From an uncultured bacterium (GTDB taxonomy: Bacteria > Desulfobacterota > Binatia > HRBIN30 > CADEER01), in the NCBI GenBank assembly GCA_902826395.1, contig CADEER010000041.1, forward strand, positions 1-32,079: DNA of 32,079 nt, in the 5' to 3' direction. This document shows, one piece after another, positions 7,712-15,962 of the stretch. Positions within the stretch are counted from its first letter, which is position 1. Each line of letters opens with the position of its first letter. The notes beneath the pieces are model-generated. The model searched no databases and was not told where the DNA came from. It saw only the letters and a program-made list of their open reading frames with translations. The position numbers and the translations under genes were made by a program.

Positions 7712-8976
7712 CGCGCCGCGCGCGGCTCGAACTCGCAGCGCATGTGCTTGATGCCGTGAATGAAGTTCGACACCAGGCGATCGGGCTCGCCGACCACTTC
7801 GAGATCGGGCAGGCGGGTGAAGAGCTCGCGGAACATGATGGTGATCTCGCGCCGCGCCAGGTGGGCGCCGAGGCAGTAGTGCGGCCCCGGGCCGCCGAAC
7901 CCGACGTGCTCGTTCGGCGTGCGCCTGACGTCGAAGCGGAACGGGTCGCCGAACACCGAATCGTCGCGGTTGCCGGATGAATAGAAGAGCACGACCTTCT
8001 GGCCGGCGGCGATCTTCTGACCGCCGATCTCCGTGTCGCGCGTGGCGGTGCGCCGGAAGTGGATGACCGGCGTCGCCCAGCGCACGATCTCCTCGACCGC
8101 CGTCGCGGCCAGACCATCGAAGTCGGCCTGCCAGAGAGCCCGTTGCTCGGGGTGATCGCACAGCGCCTTCATGCCGTGGCTGATCGCATTGCGCGTCGTC
8201 TCGTTGCCGGCGACGACGAGCAGGATGAAGAAGGAGGCGAGCTCCTGGCCGGCGAGGCGTTCGCCGTCGAGCTCGGCGTTGACCAACGCAGAGGTGAGAT
8301 CGTCACCCGGCGACGTTCGCGCTTTCTCCGCGAGCTCCATGAAGAGCTGGTTGAGCTCCGCGCCGGCGGTCAACAGGGCGGGAATCACCTGCATGATGTC
8401 GGGCACGTACTCGGGATCGCCGGCGCCGAGGATGATGTTGGTGCGGTCGAAGACGAAGCCGTACTGGCTCTCCGGGATGCCCATCATCTCGCAGATGATG
8501 CGCAACGGCAGGGCGGCCGCGATCTCGGTGACGAAATCGCAGCTCCCCATCTCGCTCACTCGATCGACGATCTCGATGGCCGCCAGGCGGACGTTCTCCT
8601 CGAGGCTGGCCAGCCGCCCGGGAGTGAAGCCGCGCGAAACGATGCGGCGCAGGCGCGCGTGCTGCGGATCGTCCATGTTGATCATCGAGCCGAAGAACTC
8701 GAGGAACGCCTCCGGCATGTCGCCGATGCTGGTGCCCTTTGCCGAGGAGAATACCTCCGGCGTGCGGCTGGCGAGCAGGATGTCGGCGTGGCGCGTCAGC
8801 GCCCAATACCCGGCGCCGCGCGGCAGGAACTCGAAGTCGGGTTCCTCGTGAAAGGACACGGGCCGATGCTCGCGCAAAGTGAGGAATGCGCCTTCGCGCT
8901 CTTCGATCGGCCGCTTCCAGAACGCGAGATCGGAAAGATCGATCTCGTCGACACCCATCACCTGTCGTGGCTTCAT
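7708..8976 (-). CDS. Cytochrome P450 (bacterial class I; CYP124/125/142-like group)
   Basis: A 422-residue soluble monooxygenase. The I-helix oxygen-activation motif is AGNETTRN (about 256-263), ExxR is EIVR (296-299) and the heme-binding loop is FGGPGPHYCLGAHLA with the axial Cys at 368. The text FGGPGPHYCLGAHLARRE and INMDDPQHARLRRIVSRGFTP resembles P450s of mycobacteria and proteobacteria that oxidise steroid side chains, terpenes or alkanes, but the substrate cannot be fixed here. No ferredoxin or reductase gene is adjacent. It is the first gene of a two-gene unit with the MATE exporter and is divergent from an LLM oxidoreductase. No strong ribosome site precedes ATG 8976; Met7 is an alternative start. 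Confidence 0.93.
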   Translation of the reverse strand: MKPRQVMGVDEIDLSDLAFWKRPIEEREGAFLTLREHRPVSFHEEPDFEFLPRGAGYWALTRHADILLASRTPEVFSSAKGTSIGDMPEAFLEFFGSMINMDDPQHARLRRIVSRGFTPGRLASLEENVRLAAIEIVDRVSEMGSCDFVTEIAAALPLRIICEMMGIPESQYGFVFDRTNIILGAGDPEYVPDIMQVIPALLTAGAELNQLFMELAEKARTSPGDDLTSALVNAELDGERLAGQELASFFILLVVAGNETTRNAISHGMKALCDHPEQRALWQADFDGLAATAVEEIVRWATPVIHFRRTATRDTEIGGQKIAAGQKVVLFYSSGNRDDSVFGDPFRFDVRRTPNEHVGFGGPGPHYCLGAHLARREITIMFRELFTRLPDLEVVGEPDRLVSNFIHGIKHMRCEFEPRAAR

Positions 8977-9050
8977 GAACCGGAGAGCCTATTGAAGGCA
9001 GCGGCGAAGGCAAGAGAACCCTGCCGATCCGACCGCTCCGGGGAGGACCT

Positions 9051-9128
9051 TTCAACGCAAAGGCGCAGAGGCGCAAAAGGAAGCTATTCTCGGAAGCCGA
9101 CTCTGCGCCTCCGCGCCTCTGCGTCGAA
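9051..9128. repeat. CGCAGAGG-unit palindrome in a divergent promoter region
   Basis: The left arm 9051-9079 has octamers CGCAAAGG, CGCAGAGG and CGCAAAAGG behind a TTCAA head. The right arm 9101-9128 is an imperfect complement. The loop is about 21 bases. It lies between the divergent P450 and LLM genes, so it would be part of at least one mRNA leader. The TTCAAC head resembles the TTCACC head of the CACAGAGA family. Confidence 0.85.
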
Positions 9129-9210
9129 GCTTCCCATTGATGGGATTTGCTCGCCTGGACGGATTCGTGTTGAGGTTCGCTTCCATTACTTGCGCGTTGA
9201 GGAGACCGCT

Positions 9211-10149
9211 ATGACGCATCCCATTCGGTTCGGCATCCAGACCGGACAGCAGGGCGCCACCTGGCAGCAGATCGAGCAGGCCTGGGTGAAGGCCGATGCG
9301 CTCGGCTACGATTCGCTGTGGGCCTACGATCACTTCTATCCGATCTTCGTCGATCCAGAGGGTCCATGTTTCGAGGCGTGGGCGCTGATCGGCGCGTTGG
9401 CGCACGCGACCAAGCGGGCGCGGATCGGCCACCTGGTGAACGGCAACACGTATCGAAACCCGTGCATCCTCGCGAAGTCGGCGACGACGATCGATCACAT
9501 CAGCGGCGGCCGCCTCAACCTCGGCATCGGCGCCGGCTGGTTCGAGCTCGAGCACCAGAGCTTCGGCATCGACTTCAAAACGGTGCGCACTCGCCTCGAC
9601 GCACTCGACGAGGCGTGCACGATCATCAAGGGAATGTTCGAGCGGGAGAAGTTTTCGTTCGCCGGCGACCACTACCAGGTGGTCGACGCGATGTGCCTAC
9701 CGAAGCCGCTGCAGTCGCCGCACCCGCCGATCATGATCGGCGGCACCGGTCGCAAGGTGCTGCTCAAGCTGGTGGCGAAGCATGCCGACATGTGGAACTC
9801 GAACAAGCCGGCGGAAGAGATGGCCGACCTCATCGGCGTCATTCGCCGCCACGGCGATGCGGTCGGCCGCGACACGTCGACCATCGAGAACACGATGATG
9901 ATGCCGCTCGGCTACAAGGCTCCGAAGGAGGTCCAGGACTTCCTCTGCTCCATCACCGGCAACATGCTTGGGACGACGCCCGACAAGGCGCGCAAGGCGA
10001 TCATGATCGGCGACAAGCAGGAGTGCCTCGACACCGTCGAGCGCTACCGCAAGGCCGGCGTGACCCACTTCATCTTCATGCTTCTGGCGCCGTACGACCT
10101 GGAGCAGTTGCAGGCGTTCGCGGAAGACGTGATTCCAGCGGCGCGCTGA
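9211..10149 (+). CDS. LLM-class (luciferase-like, F420-type) oxidoreductase
   Basis: A 312-residue TIM-barrel flavin or F420 oxidoreductase. The start MTHPIRFGIQTGQQGATW is typical, and HISGGRLNLGIGAGWFELEH (about residues 91-110) and SPHPPIMIGGTGRKVLLKLV (about 170-189) are family signatures. Most members with this pattern use F420 to reduce or oxidise secondary alcohols, enones or similar compounds; F420 use is inferred. ATG 9211 follows GAGGAG by six bases, a good ribosome site. It is divergent from the P450-MATE unit. A second, different LLM protein lies at 31.1 kb. Confidence 0.9.
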   Translation: MTHPIRFGIQTGQQGATWQQIEQAWVKADALGYDSLWAYDHFYPIFVDPEGPCFEAWALIGALAHATKRARIGHLVNGNTYRNPCILAKSATTIDHISGGRLNLGIGAGWFELEHQSFGIDFKTVRTRLDALDEACTIIKGMFEREKFSFAGDHYQVVDAMCLPKPLQSPHPPIMIGGTGRKVLLKLVAKHADMWNSNKPAEEMADLIGVIRRHGDAVGRDTSTIENTMMMPLGYKAPKEVQDFLCSITGNMLGTTPDKARKAIMIGDKQECLDTVERYRKAGVTHFIFMLLAPYDLEQLQAFAEDVIPAAR

Positions 10150-10170
10150 CCGGTCCGCTTTCAGCGGCGT

Positions 10171-10246
<76 letters not shown>

Positions 10247-10342
10247 AGATCCTGACTGAAGATCGCCTGTCGAGCATGGTTGGTCCGACATCGCGCCGGG
10301 CGACCTCACTGAACGCTGAACGCTGCCTCCGAGGAGAATCCC

Positions 10343-11137
10343 ATGAATCGCATGCAGGACAGAGTCGCGCTGATTACCGGTGCGGCGTCGGGGATCGGCT
10401 CGGCGTGCGCGCTGCGCTTTGCGGAAGAGGGCGCGGCGATCGCTGGCATCGATGTCGGCGAGAGCCCCGACGAGCGCTGGCGCCGCGCTTGCGAGGTCGC
10501 GCCGAAGCATCTCTTCGCGCGCGCCGACGTGCGCGACGACGCTGCGATCGGCGAGATCGTCGCACGAGTACGTCGGGAGCTCGGCCGCATCGACGTGCTC
10601 GTCAACTCCGCCGGCACCGCCGGCGGCGGCGCCGTGCACGAGATGGCGCCCGAGGAGTTCGAGCGCGTCATCGGCATCAACCTCACCGGTACCTTCATCC
10701 CGTGCCGGCACGTGTTGCGGGTGATGCTCGAGCAGCGCAGCGGCTCGATCGTCAACATCGCCAGCATCGAGGGCCTGCAGGGCGCCGAGGGAGGCAGCAG
10801 CTACAACGCTTCCAAGGGTGGCGTCGTGCTGCTCACCCGCAGCATGGCGATGGACTACGCGCGCGTGGGGATCCGCGTCAACGCCGTGTGCCCGGGCTTC
10901 ATCGAGACGCCGATGTTCGACGCCATCTGGGGCATGGGTGGTCTCGAGGAGGTGCGCGACAAGATTCGCGAGGCGCATCAGCTAGGGCGTTTCGGCAAGG
11001 CGACCGAGATCGCCGACGCGGCGCTATTTCTCGCTTCGGACGAGTCCTCCTTCATCACCGGGCAGGCGCTCGCCGTCGACGGCGGCTTTACCGCCGGTCA
11101 CCGCTTCGGCGTCGCCCGGTTGATGGGACTGGAGTAA
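10343..11137 (+). CDS. Short-chain dehydrogenase/reductase (classical SDR)
   Basis: A 264-residue NAD(P)-dependent oxidoreductase. The cofactor motif is TGAASGIG (12-19), followed by DV at 62-63, NSAG (88-91), the catalytic Ser141 in NIAS and YNASK with Tyr154 and Lys158. Asp37 at the end of beta-2 (GIDVGE) favours NAD over NADP. The C-terminal ITGQALAVDGGF is typical. The substrate is unknown; the family commonly acts on 3-hydroxyacyl, steroid or alcohol groups. ATG 10343 follows GAGGAG. The gene ends 36 bases from the convergent copper-monooxygenase-like gene. Confidence 0.92.
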   Translation: MNRMQDRVALITGAASGIGSACALRFAEEGAAIAGIDVGESPDERWRRACEVAPKHLFARADVRDDAAIGEIVARVRRELGRIDVLVNSAGTAGGGAVHEMAPEEFERVIGINLTGTFIPCRHVLRVMLEQRSGSIVNIASIEGLQGAEGGSSYNASKGGVVLLTRSMAMDYARVGIRVNAVCPGFIETPMFDAIWGMGGLEEVRDKIREAHQLGRFGKATEIADAALFLASDESSFITGQALAVDGGFTAGHRFGVARLMGLE

Positions 11138-11167
11138 CCGGGAACCGGGAACGGGGAACCGAGAACG
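11136..11167 (+). repeat. CGGGAAC heptamer array, single arm
   Basis: Four heptamers (CGGGAAC, CGGGAAC, GGGGAAC, CGAGAAC) begin within the TAA stop of the SDR gene and fill the gap to the convergent downstream gene. No complementary arm is seen nearby. Confidence 0.8.
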
Positions 11168-11173
11168 CTTGCC

Positions 11174-13126
11174 TCACGGAATGTAGTAACTGCCGGTCAG
11201 GACGAACATCTCGTCGTCGGTGGTGACGCCGAAGTCGGCGGTGCACGCATCGCAGAAACCGTCGCCGGCTCCGGGGCTACTGTCGCACGACGCGTTGCGC
11301 GCGTCGTCGAAGGAACCCTGACAGGGGCGACCGATTGCGCCTTCGGCGCAGTGAGTGGGGAAGCAGCCGCTGCCGCTCGGCGACGTCGACCGGCGCTTCA
11401 CGTCGTCCGGATCGGTGAAGCCGTTGTCGTAGAGAGCGCAAAAGGTGAGGGTGCGTTCGGCCGGGAAGGCGCCGCGCGGCGCGAGCGCGAGCGCCGGCAG
11501 GAACTGGCGCACCAACGGGTCGGCGTAGGTGAGCGTCGTGTAGAGCAGGCTCTCCTCGCCATCGCGCATCTCCGGTGCCAGGGCGTACTGCACGGCGCCG
11601 ACCAGCTCGGCGATGGCGACGCGACCGTCGCTGTTTCCGTCGAAGCGCGGGCAGTCGCTCATCGGCCGCGTTTCGAGCGCGATGCCGACTCCGGTAATCA
11701 GCTCGCTGATGACGACAGCGAGATCGCCGTTGCAGTCGCCCGAGCGCGGCGTGCGCGGCGCCTCGCACGGCGCGCCGGCGCAGAGATCGTCGACGGGGAA
11801 GTCGGGCTCGGGGCCGAACGGCGTACACGGCTGTCCGTCGTTGGCGCCGCCGGCGCAGGCGAAGCGCCCCTCGAACACCTCGAACTTGATGCCCCGCTTG
11901 TGGGTGTGCGACGTGATGTCGAGCAGCAGCGCGCCGTCATCGATGACGCTGTGGCTGCACACCTGGTCGGCGCCGTATGCGGGCGGTCGCATCTTGCCGA
12001 TCTGGCTGATGTCGACGAAGCGCTCGAGGAGATGCTGCTGATCCTCCGGTCGAGCGAAGTACAGGTTGACCCAGATGTCGAGCTTGGCCGGCTCCTCCGA
12101 GACGTTGAAGGCGTGCGAGTTCCACACCAGGATGCCTTCGACCGGCACCTCGGCGTAGATGCCGGTCTCGACGGCGAGCGACGAGGCCATGGTGTTGAAC
12201 AGCGTGTCCTCGCCGGTGCCGATGCCGGCGTCGCCGGGACCGAAGCCGATGCAGGCGAGCGAGTTGATGGGTTGGCTGCCGCAGATCGAGTCGTCGCCGC
12301 AGAAGCCCTGATCTCGGGGGTTGCACGAGACGCCGTCCATGGCGCCGCCGCGGCACGCGAAGGTGCCCCACACTGGACTCTCGATGGTGGTGGCGCCCTT
12401 GTAGATCATCACCACGGCGTGGTGGCTGAGCGGATCCTGTCGCGCCTCGATGTTCTTGAAGCGCAGGCGTGTGCCGTCCGCCGACAGCGACTCGGCGGGA
12501 ATCTGCCCGCGCAGATCGTAATAGCTGACGAAGCAAGTCTCGCGCTCGCTGGTCGGCGGCAGCACCTGGTGCGGCGCGCGCAACTGCACGCCGGTTCCCA
12601 CCGCGGGCGGCGTCAGGGGCTCGACCTCGAGCCGACCGGGCGGCTCGCTGCACGCGTCGACCAATTCGGCGGCGCCGGGGACGACGCCGTTGCGGGTGGC
12701 GCCATACTCGAGCCACATGCGCACCAGCTCGAGCTCGTTGAAGGTCAGCGGCGCGAACCCGCCGAGCGGCATCGGCCGCAGCGGCGCGCTCCAGTCGTCG
12801 GGCAGTACCGCCGCGGCGAGGTTGAGCCACAGCAGGCTGTTGATCTTGCTGATCGGCACGACGCGCCGGAGGTTCGACGAAGGGGTCGTGGCGACACTCT
12901 GCACCCGCTGGTCGATGAGCTGGTCGTACGAGTTTCCTTCGGTGAGGTCGAGACCGCCGGCCGGGACGGCGCTGCTGTGGCAGGTGACGCTGGTGCAGCC
13001 CTTGGCCTCGAAGATGACGTCCTGGATCAGGTCGAAAGTGCTGTCGTAGGTCTTGTCGCACTCTTGCGCGACTGCCGGTGCGGCGGCAATAAGGACGAGG
13101 CCCATTGCAATGCGCTGCATGATCAT
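11174..13126 (-). CDS. Secreted c-type cytochrome / copper type II monooxygenase-like protein with dockerin-like calcium loops
   Basis: A 650-residue exported protein (signal peptide 1-20, cut after AVA). Residues 40-145 look like a cytochrome c domain: CTSVTCH is a CX4CH heme site (Cys44, Cys49, His50), with a likely axial Met119 in LRPMPLGG. The rest matches the PHM-type ascorbate-dependent copper monooxygenase pattern: SHHAV (His235/236), NSH (His338), SHTH (His407/409), LYTTLTYADPLV and a Met640 in DDEMFVLTG. Between the HTH site and LYTTLTY lie two calcium loops, DCNGD...E (464-475) and DGNSDGR...E (496-507), plus Cys-rich CxGGxxDG inserts (about 258 and 424). The role is probably periplasmic or extracellular oxidation; the substrate is unknown. 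ATG 13126 follows GGAGGGGAGGG. ATG 13120 is an alternative. Confidence 0.68.
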   Translation of the reverse strand: MIMQRIAMGLVLIAAAPAVAQECDKTYDSTFDLIQDVIFEAKGCTSVTCHSSAVPAGGLDLTEGNSYDQLIDQRVQSVATTPSSNLRRVVPISKINSLLWLNLAAAVLPDDWSAPLRPMPLGGFAPLTFNELELVRMWLEYGATRNGVVPGAAELVDACSEPPGRLEVEPLTPPAVGTGVQLRAPHQVLPPTSERETCFVSYYDLRGQIPAESLSADGTRLRFKNIEARQDPLSHHAVVMIYKGATTIESPVWGTFACRGGAMDGVSCNPRDQGFCGDDSICGSQPINSLACIGFGPGDAGIGTGEDTLFNTMASSLAVETGIYAEVPVEGILVWNSHAFNVSEEPAKLDIWVNLYFARPEDQQHLLERFVDISQIGKMRPPAYGADQVCSHSVIDDGALLLDITSHTHKRGIKFEVFEGRFACAGGANDGQPCTPFGPEPDFPVDDLCAGAPCEAPRTPRSGDCNGDLAVVISELITGVGIALETRPMSDCPRFDGNSDGRVAIAELVGAVQYALAPEMRDGEESLLYTTLTYADPLVRQFLPALALAPRGAFPAERTLTFCALYDNGFTDPDDVKRRSTSPSGSGCFPTHCAEGAIGRPCQGSFDDARNASCDSSPGAGDGFCDACTADFGVTTDDEMFVLTGSYYIP

Positions 13127-13222
13127 CTCGTCGACCCTCCCCTCCTGCGGCAGTATCAAGGCACACCCGCCGAGACAAACATATTCGCGCCGAGGCCGGG
13201 TTGGGCAGTCCGGAGACGGCCG

Positions 13223-14239
13223 GTGAGAGTGGCGCTGACTGGCGCGACGGGCTTTCTCGGCTCGCACGTCGCCGCGAGCCTGCGCGGCGCGGGTCACGAG
13301 GTGGTGCTGCTGGTGCGCAGCGCCGACAAGGCGCAGCGGATCCTCGAGCCGCGCGGCGTCTGGCCCCTCGAGACGGTGGTCGGCGACATGGCGGATGCGG
13401 TGTCGGTGGAACGTGTGCTCGACCGATGCGACGCGGCGGTGCATGCCGCGGCGGCCTTCTACGGCGACGAGCAGGTACTCCACGCGAACGTCGCCGGCGT
13501 GCGCCACATGTTGAACATCGGCATCGAGAAGAAACTCGACCCGCTGCTATACGTGTCGACCATCGCGACCATGTTTCCGCCACCCGGTCCCGTCGTGACC
13601 GTCGACGACCCGATCGTCGCTCCCAAGACGACGTACGGCCGTTCGAAGGCGGAAGGGGAGCGCCTGGCCCGCGAGCTCCAGGCGGCAGGGGCGCCGGTGG
13701 TCACGATCTACCCGGGCGGCATCATGGGGCCGGACGACCCCGGCCCGACGGAAGGGACGAAAGGGTTGCGCGACCGCATGCGTTTCGGATGGCCGCGCAC
13801 CACCGGCGGGCTGCCGATCGTCGACGTGCGCGATGTCGCGGCGATCGTCGCCGCCGCTTGCGTGCCCGGCCGGGGGCCGCGGCGCTACATGGCGGGCGGC
13901 CACTTCCTTCCGTGGATGGAAGAGGCCGATGTCTGCGAAGAGCTCACCGGGTTTCGCGTGCGGCGTATTCCGGCGCCACCCGCGGTGGTGCGCGCGGTGG
14001 GCCGCGCCGTCGACTTCACGAAGTGGCTGGTGCCGTCGTTCGACTATCCGCTGACCAGCGAAGCGGCGGAGTACGTTGTCGGCAACGTGCCGTGCGACAG
14101 CAGCCGCACCGTCGACGAGTTGGGCATCGAGTTCCGCCCGGCGCGCGAGACGCTGCGCGACGCCCTGCGCTGGCTCTACGAAGCCGGCGAGCTGGACGCG
14201 CGGCGGGCGGGAAAGTTGGCTGCGCATCCCGTCGAATAA
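13223..14239 (+). CDS. NAD(P)-dependent epimerase/dehydratase (extended SDR)
   Basis: A 338-residue extended-SDR enzyme. The N-terminal cofactor loop is TGATGFLGSH (6-15), followed by a typical VVGDMAD (52-58), HAAA (74-77), catalytic Ser112 (YVSTIA) and YGRSK with Tyr138 and Lys142. It resembles dihydroflavonol-4-reductase-like or 3-beta-hydroxysteroid-dehydrogenase-like proteins (COG0451) more than sugar epimerases, because the C-terminal part has WMEEADVCEELTG and TKWLVPSFDYPLTSE. The substrate is unknown. The start is GTG 13223 after GGAG at 13212-13215. A second in-frame GTG lies six bases on. It is divergent from the copper-monooxygenase-like gene, with a 96-base shared upstream region. 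Confidence 0.88.
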   Translation: MRVALTGATGFLGSHVAASLRGAGHEVVLLVRSADKAQRILEPRGVWPLETVVGDMADAVSVERVLDRCDAAVHAAAAFYGDEQVLHANVAGVRHMLNIGIEKKLDPLLYVSTIATMFPPPGPVVTVDDPIVAPKTTYGRSKAEGERLARELQAAGAPVVTIYPGGIMGPDDPGPTEGTKGLRDRMRFGWPRTTGGLPIVDVRDVAAIVAAACVPGRGPRRYMAGGHFLPWMEEADVCEELTGFRVRRIPAPPAVVRAVGRAVDFTKWLVPSFDYPLTSEAAEYVVGNVPCDSSRTVDELGIEFRPARETLRDALRWLYEAGELDARRAGKLAAHPVE

Positions 14240-14249
14240 CGCTCTCCCC

Positions 14250-14412
14250 GTCACCTCGGCGAAATTGACCGTCGAAAAAGAAAGATTAGTGACCGTACAC
14301 CTACACGTACTCGTACTCGGAGTTCGTGCAGAACTCGGGCATTGATCGTGTACGAGTACGAGTACGTGTACGTGTACGGGAGAAGACCGACAGTCGCTTT
14401 CGCCGGAATGAC
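14250..14412 (-). repeat. CGTACN-unit composite element, copy B1
   Basis: This is a nested palindrome. Outer arms are related to GTCATTCCGGCGAAAG (14250-14264 degenerate, 14398-14412). Inside them are terminal repeats GACTGTCGG (14267-14274 as GACCGTCG; 14387-14395), then CGTACN arrays (14294-14318 and about 14349-14379) and a conserved loop (14319-14348) reading GGAGTT...GGGCATTGATCG. The end carrying TTCTCCCG is on the right, opposite to B2. Confidence 0.9.
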
Positions 14413-14483
14413 GAATGTGAACCTTCGCGACTGGTTCGACGGACTGCTATGTCCGTGGGCGCACTTCTGGAGGATGGCGGGCG

Positions 14484-15962
14484 ATGGGGCTGGAAATCGA
14501 TCGGATCGACTTCGAGGAAGCAGAGTACGAAGCATTCGCGGCGAAGCTGCGGCGCGACCTCGAGGCCCTGGAATTACTGCTCGCGCGCCCCGGCTTTGGT
14601 GAAGGGCCCGATACGATCGGCGCCGAGGTCGAGCTCGCGTTGGTCGACGGACAGGGGCGGCCGCAGCCGATCAATCGCGACGTGATGGCGGATGCGCCGG
14701 ATCCACGGCTCGCGCTCGAGCTCGATCGCTTCAATCTCGAGTACAACTCGACGCCGCGTTCGCTCGCCGGTGCGTCGTTCTCGGCTCTCGCCGCCGAGTT
14801 GCGCACCGCCCTCGACGAGATCGAAGCAGCCGCCATCGACAACGGCGGCAGGGTAGCGCTGGTGGGAATCTTGCCGACGCTGCACAAGGACGACCTGCAA
14901 TCGTCGGCGATGACCGAGAGCAAGCGCTTCAAGGCGCTGTCGCGCGGTATAAAGCGGCTGCATCCGGCGCCGTTTCGCATCGAAATCGACGGCGACGAGA
15001 AGCTCGATCTCGAATGCGACGACGTGACGATGGAGGGCGCCAACACTTCATTTCAATTGCATCTGCGTGTAACGCCGGACGACTTCGCCCGCACCTTCAA
15101 CGCCGCGCAGCTCGCCGCCGCGCCGGTGCTGGCGGTATCTTCGAACTCGCCGATCTTTCTTTCGCGCGTCTTGTGGCACGAGACGCGCGTGGCGCTGTTC
15201 GGCCGCGCCGTCGAGTACCGCGTCGACAACAATCTCTGGCGGCCGGCACGGGTCACGTTCGGGCACGGCTGGGTGCGGCGCGGAGCGCTCGAGTGTTTCG
15301 CCGAAAGCGTCGCGCTGCACAGTCCACTGCTGCCGGTGGTGACCGGCGAAGACCCGGTCGCGGTCGTCGCCGCCGGCGGTGTGCCGGCCCTCTGCGAGCT
15401 CAAGTTGCACCACGGCACGGTGTGGAGCTGGAATCGCGCCGTCTTCGACCCCGCGGACGGCGGCCATCTTCGCGTCGAGCTGCGCGCACTGCCGACCGGC
15501 CCGACGGTCGCCGACATGGCGGCGAATGCAGCATTTTTGATCGGCCTGACGCTCGGCCTGCGCGACGAGATCGACCACCTCATCCCGGCGATTCCATTCC
15601 GCCTCGCCCACGACAACTTCTACCGCGCCGCACGCGACGGTCTCGATTCGATGCTGCTCTGGCCGAGCCGTCGCTCGCCGTCGCCCGACACTCACCGGGC
15701 GATCGATCTGGCCGGCATGCTCCTGCCGGTGGCGCGCCGCGGCCTCGAGGCGGCGCACGTCGACGCCGGCGAGATCGATCTTCACCTCGGCATCATCGAC
15801 GCGCGCCTCCGCGCCGGCTGCAGCGGCGCCCGTTGGTTGCGAGACGGTCTCACCAAACTGGAGCGAAAGATGCCGCGCGGCGAGGCGCTGACCCGTCTGA
15901 TGCAGCTCTATCTCGAGCAGATGAAGGACGGCGCCCCGGTCGCCCAGTGGGACACACCGTGA
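14484..15962 (+). CDS. Glutamate-cysteine-ligase-like carboxylate-amine ligase (GCS2 family)
   Basis: A 492-residue ATP-dependent ligase-like protein. IGAEVELALVD (45-55) with the paired Glu48/Glu50, ELDRFNLEYNSTPRSL (about 79-94) and MTESKRFKAL are characteristic of GCS2-type glutamate-cysteine ligases and relatives. MEGANTSFQLHLRV, SNSPIF and RVELRALPTGPT fit the metal and substrate sites of the fold. It should join an amino acid or amine to a glutamate-like carboxylate; gamma-glutamylcysteine is only one possibility. The ATG follows GGAGG by ten bases. The stop overlaps the start of the aspartoacylase-like gene (GTGA), so the two probably work together. Confidence 0.83.
   Translation: MGLEIDRIDFEEAEYEAFAAKLRRDLEALELLLARPGFGEGPDTIGAEVELALVDGQGRPQPINRDVMADAPDPRLALELDRFNLEYNSTPRSLAGASFSALAAELRTALDEIEAAAIDNGGRVALVGILPTLHKDDLQSSAMTESKRFKALSRGIKRLHPAPFRIEIDGDEKLDLECDDVTMEGANTSFQLHLRVTPDDFARTFNAAQLAAAPVLAVSSNSPIFLSRVLWHETRVALFGRAVEYRVDNNLWRPARVTFGHGWVRRGALECFAESVALHSPLLPVVTGEDPVAVVAAGGVPALCELKLHHGTVWSWNRAVFDPADGGHLRVELRALPTGPTVADMAANAAFLIGLTLGLRDEIDHLIPAIPFRLAHDNFYRAARDGLDSMLLWPSRRSPSPDTHRAIDLAGMLLPVARRGLEAAHVDAGEIDLHLGIIDARLRAGCSGARWLRDGLTKLERKMPRGEALTRLMQLYLEQMKDGAPVAQWDTP

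Noticed and set aside
11351..13222. Plus-strand extension upstream of the epimerase
   Set aside because: It is antisense to the cytochrome/copper-enzyme gene; the epimerase has a good GTG start with GGAG at 13223.
13127..13222. Sigma-70 promoter between the divergent genes (TTGTCT ... GATACT on the minus strand)
   Set aside because: Spacing is about 15 bases and both boxes are weak; it is not distinguishable from chance.
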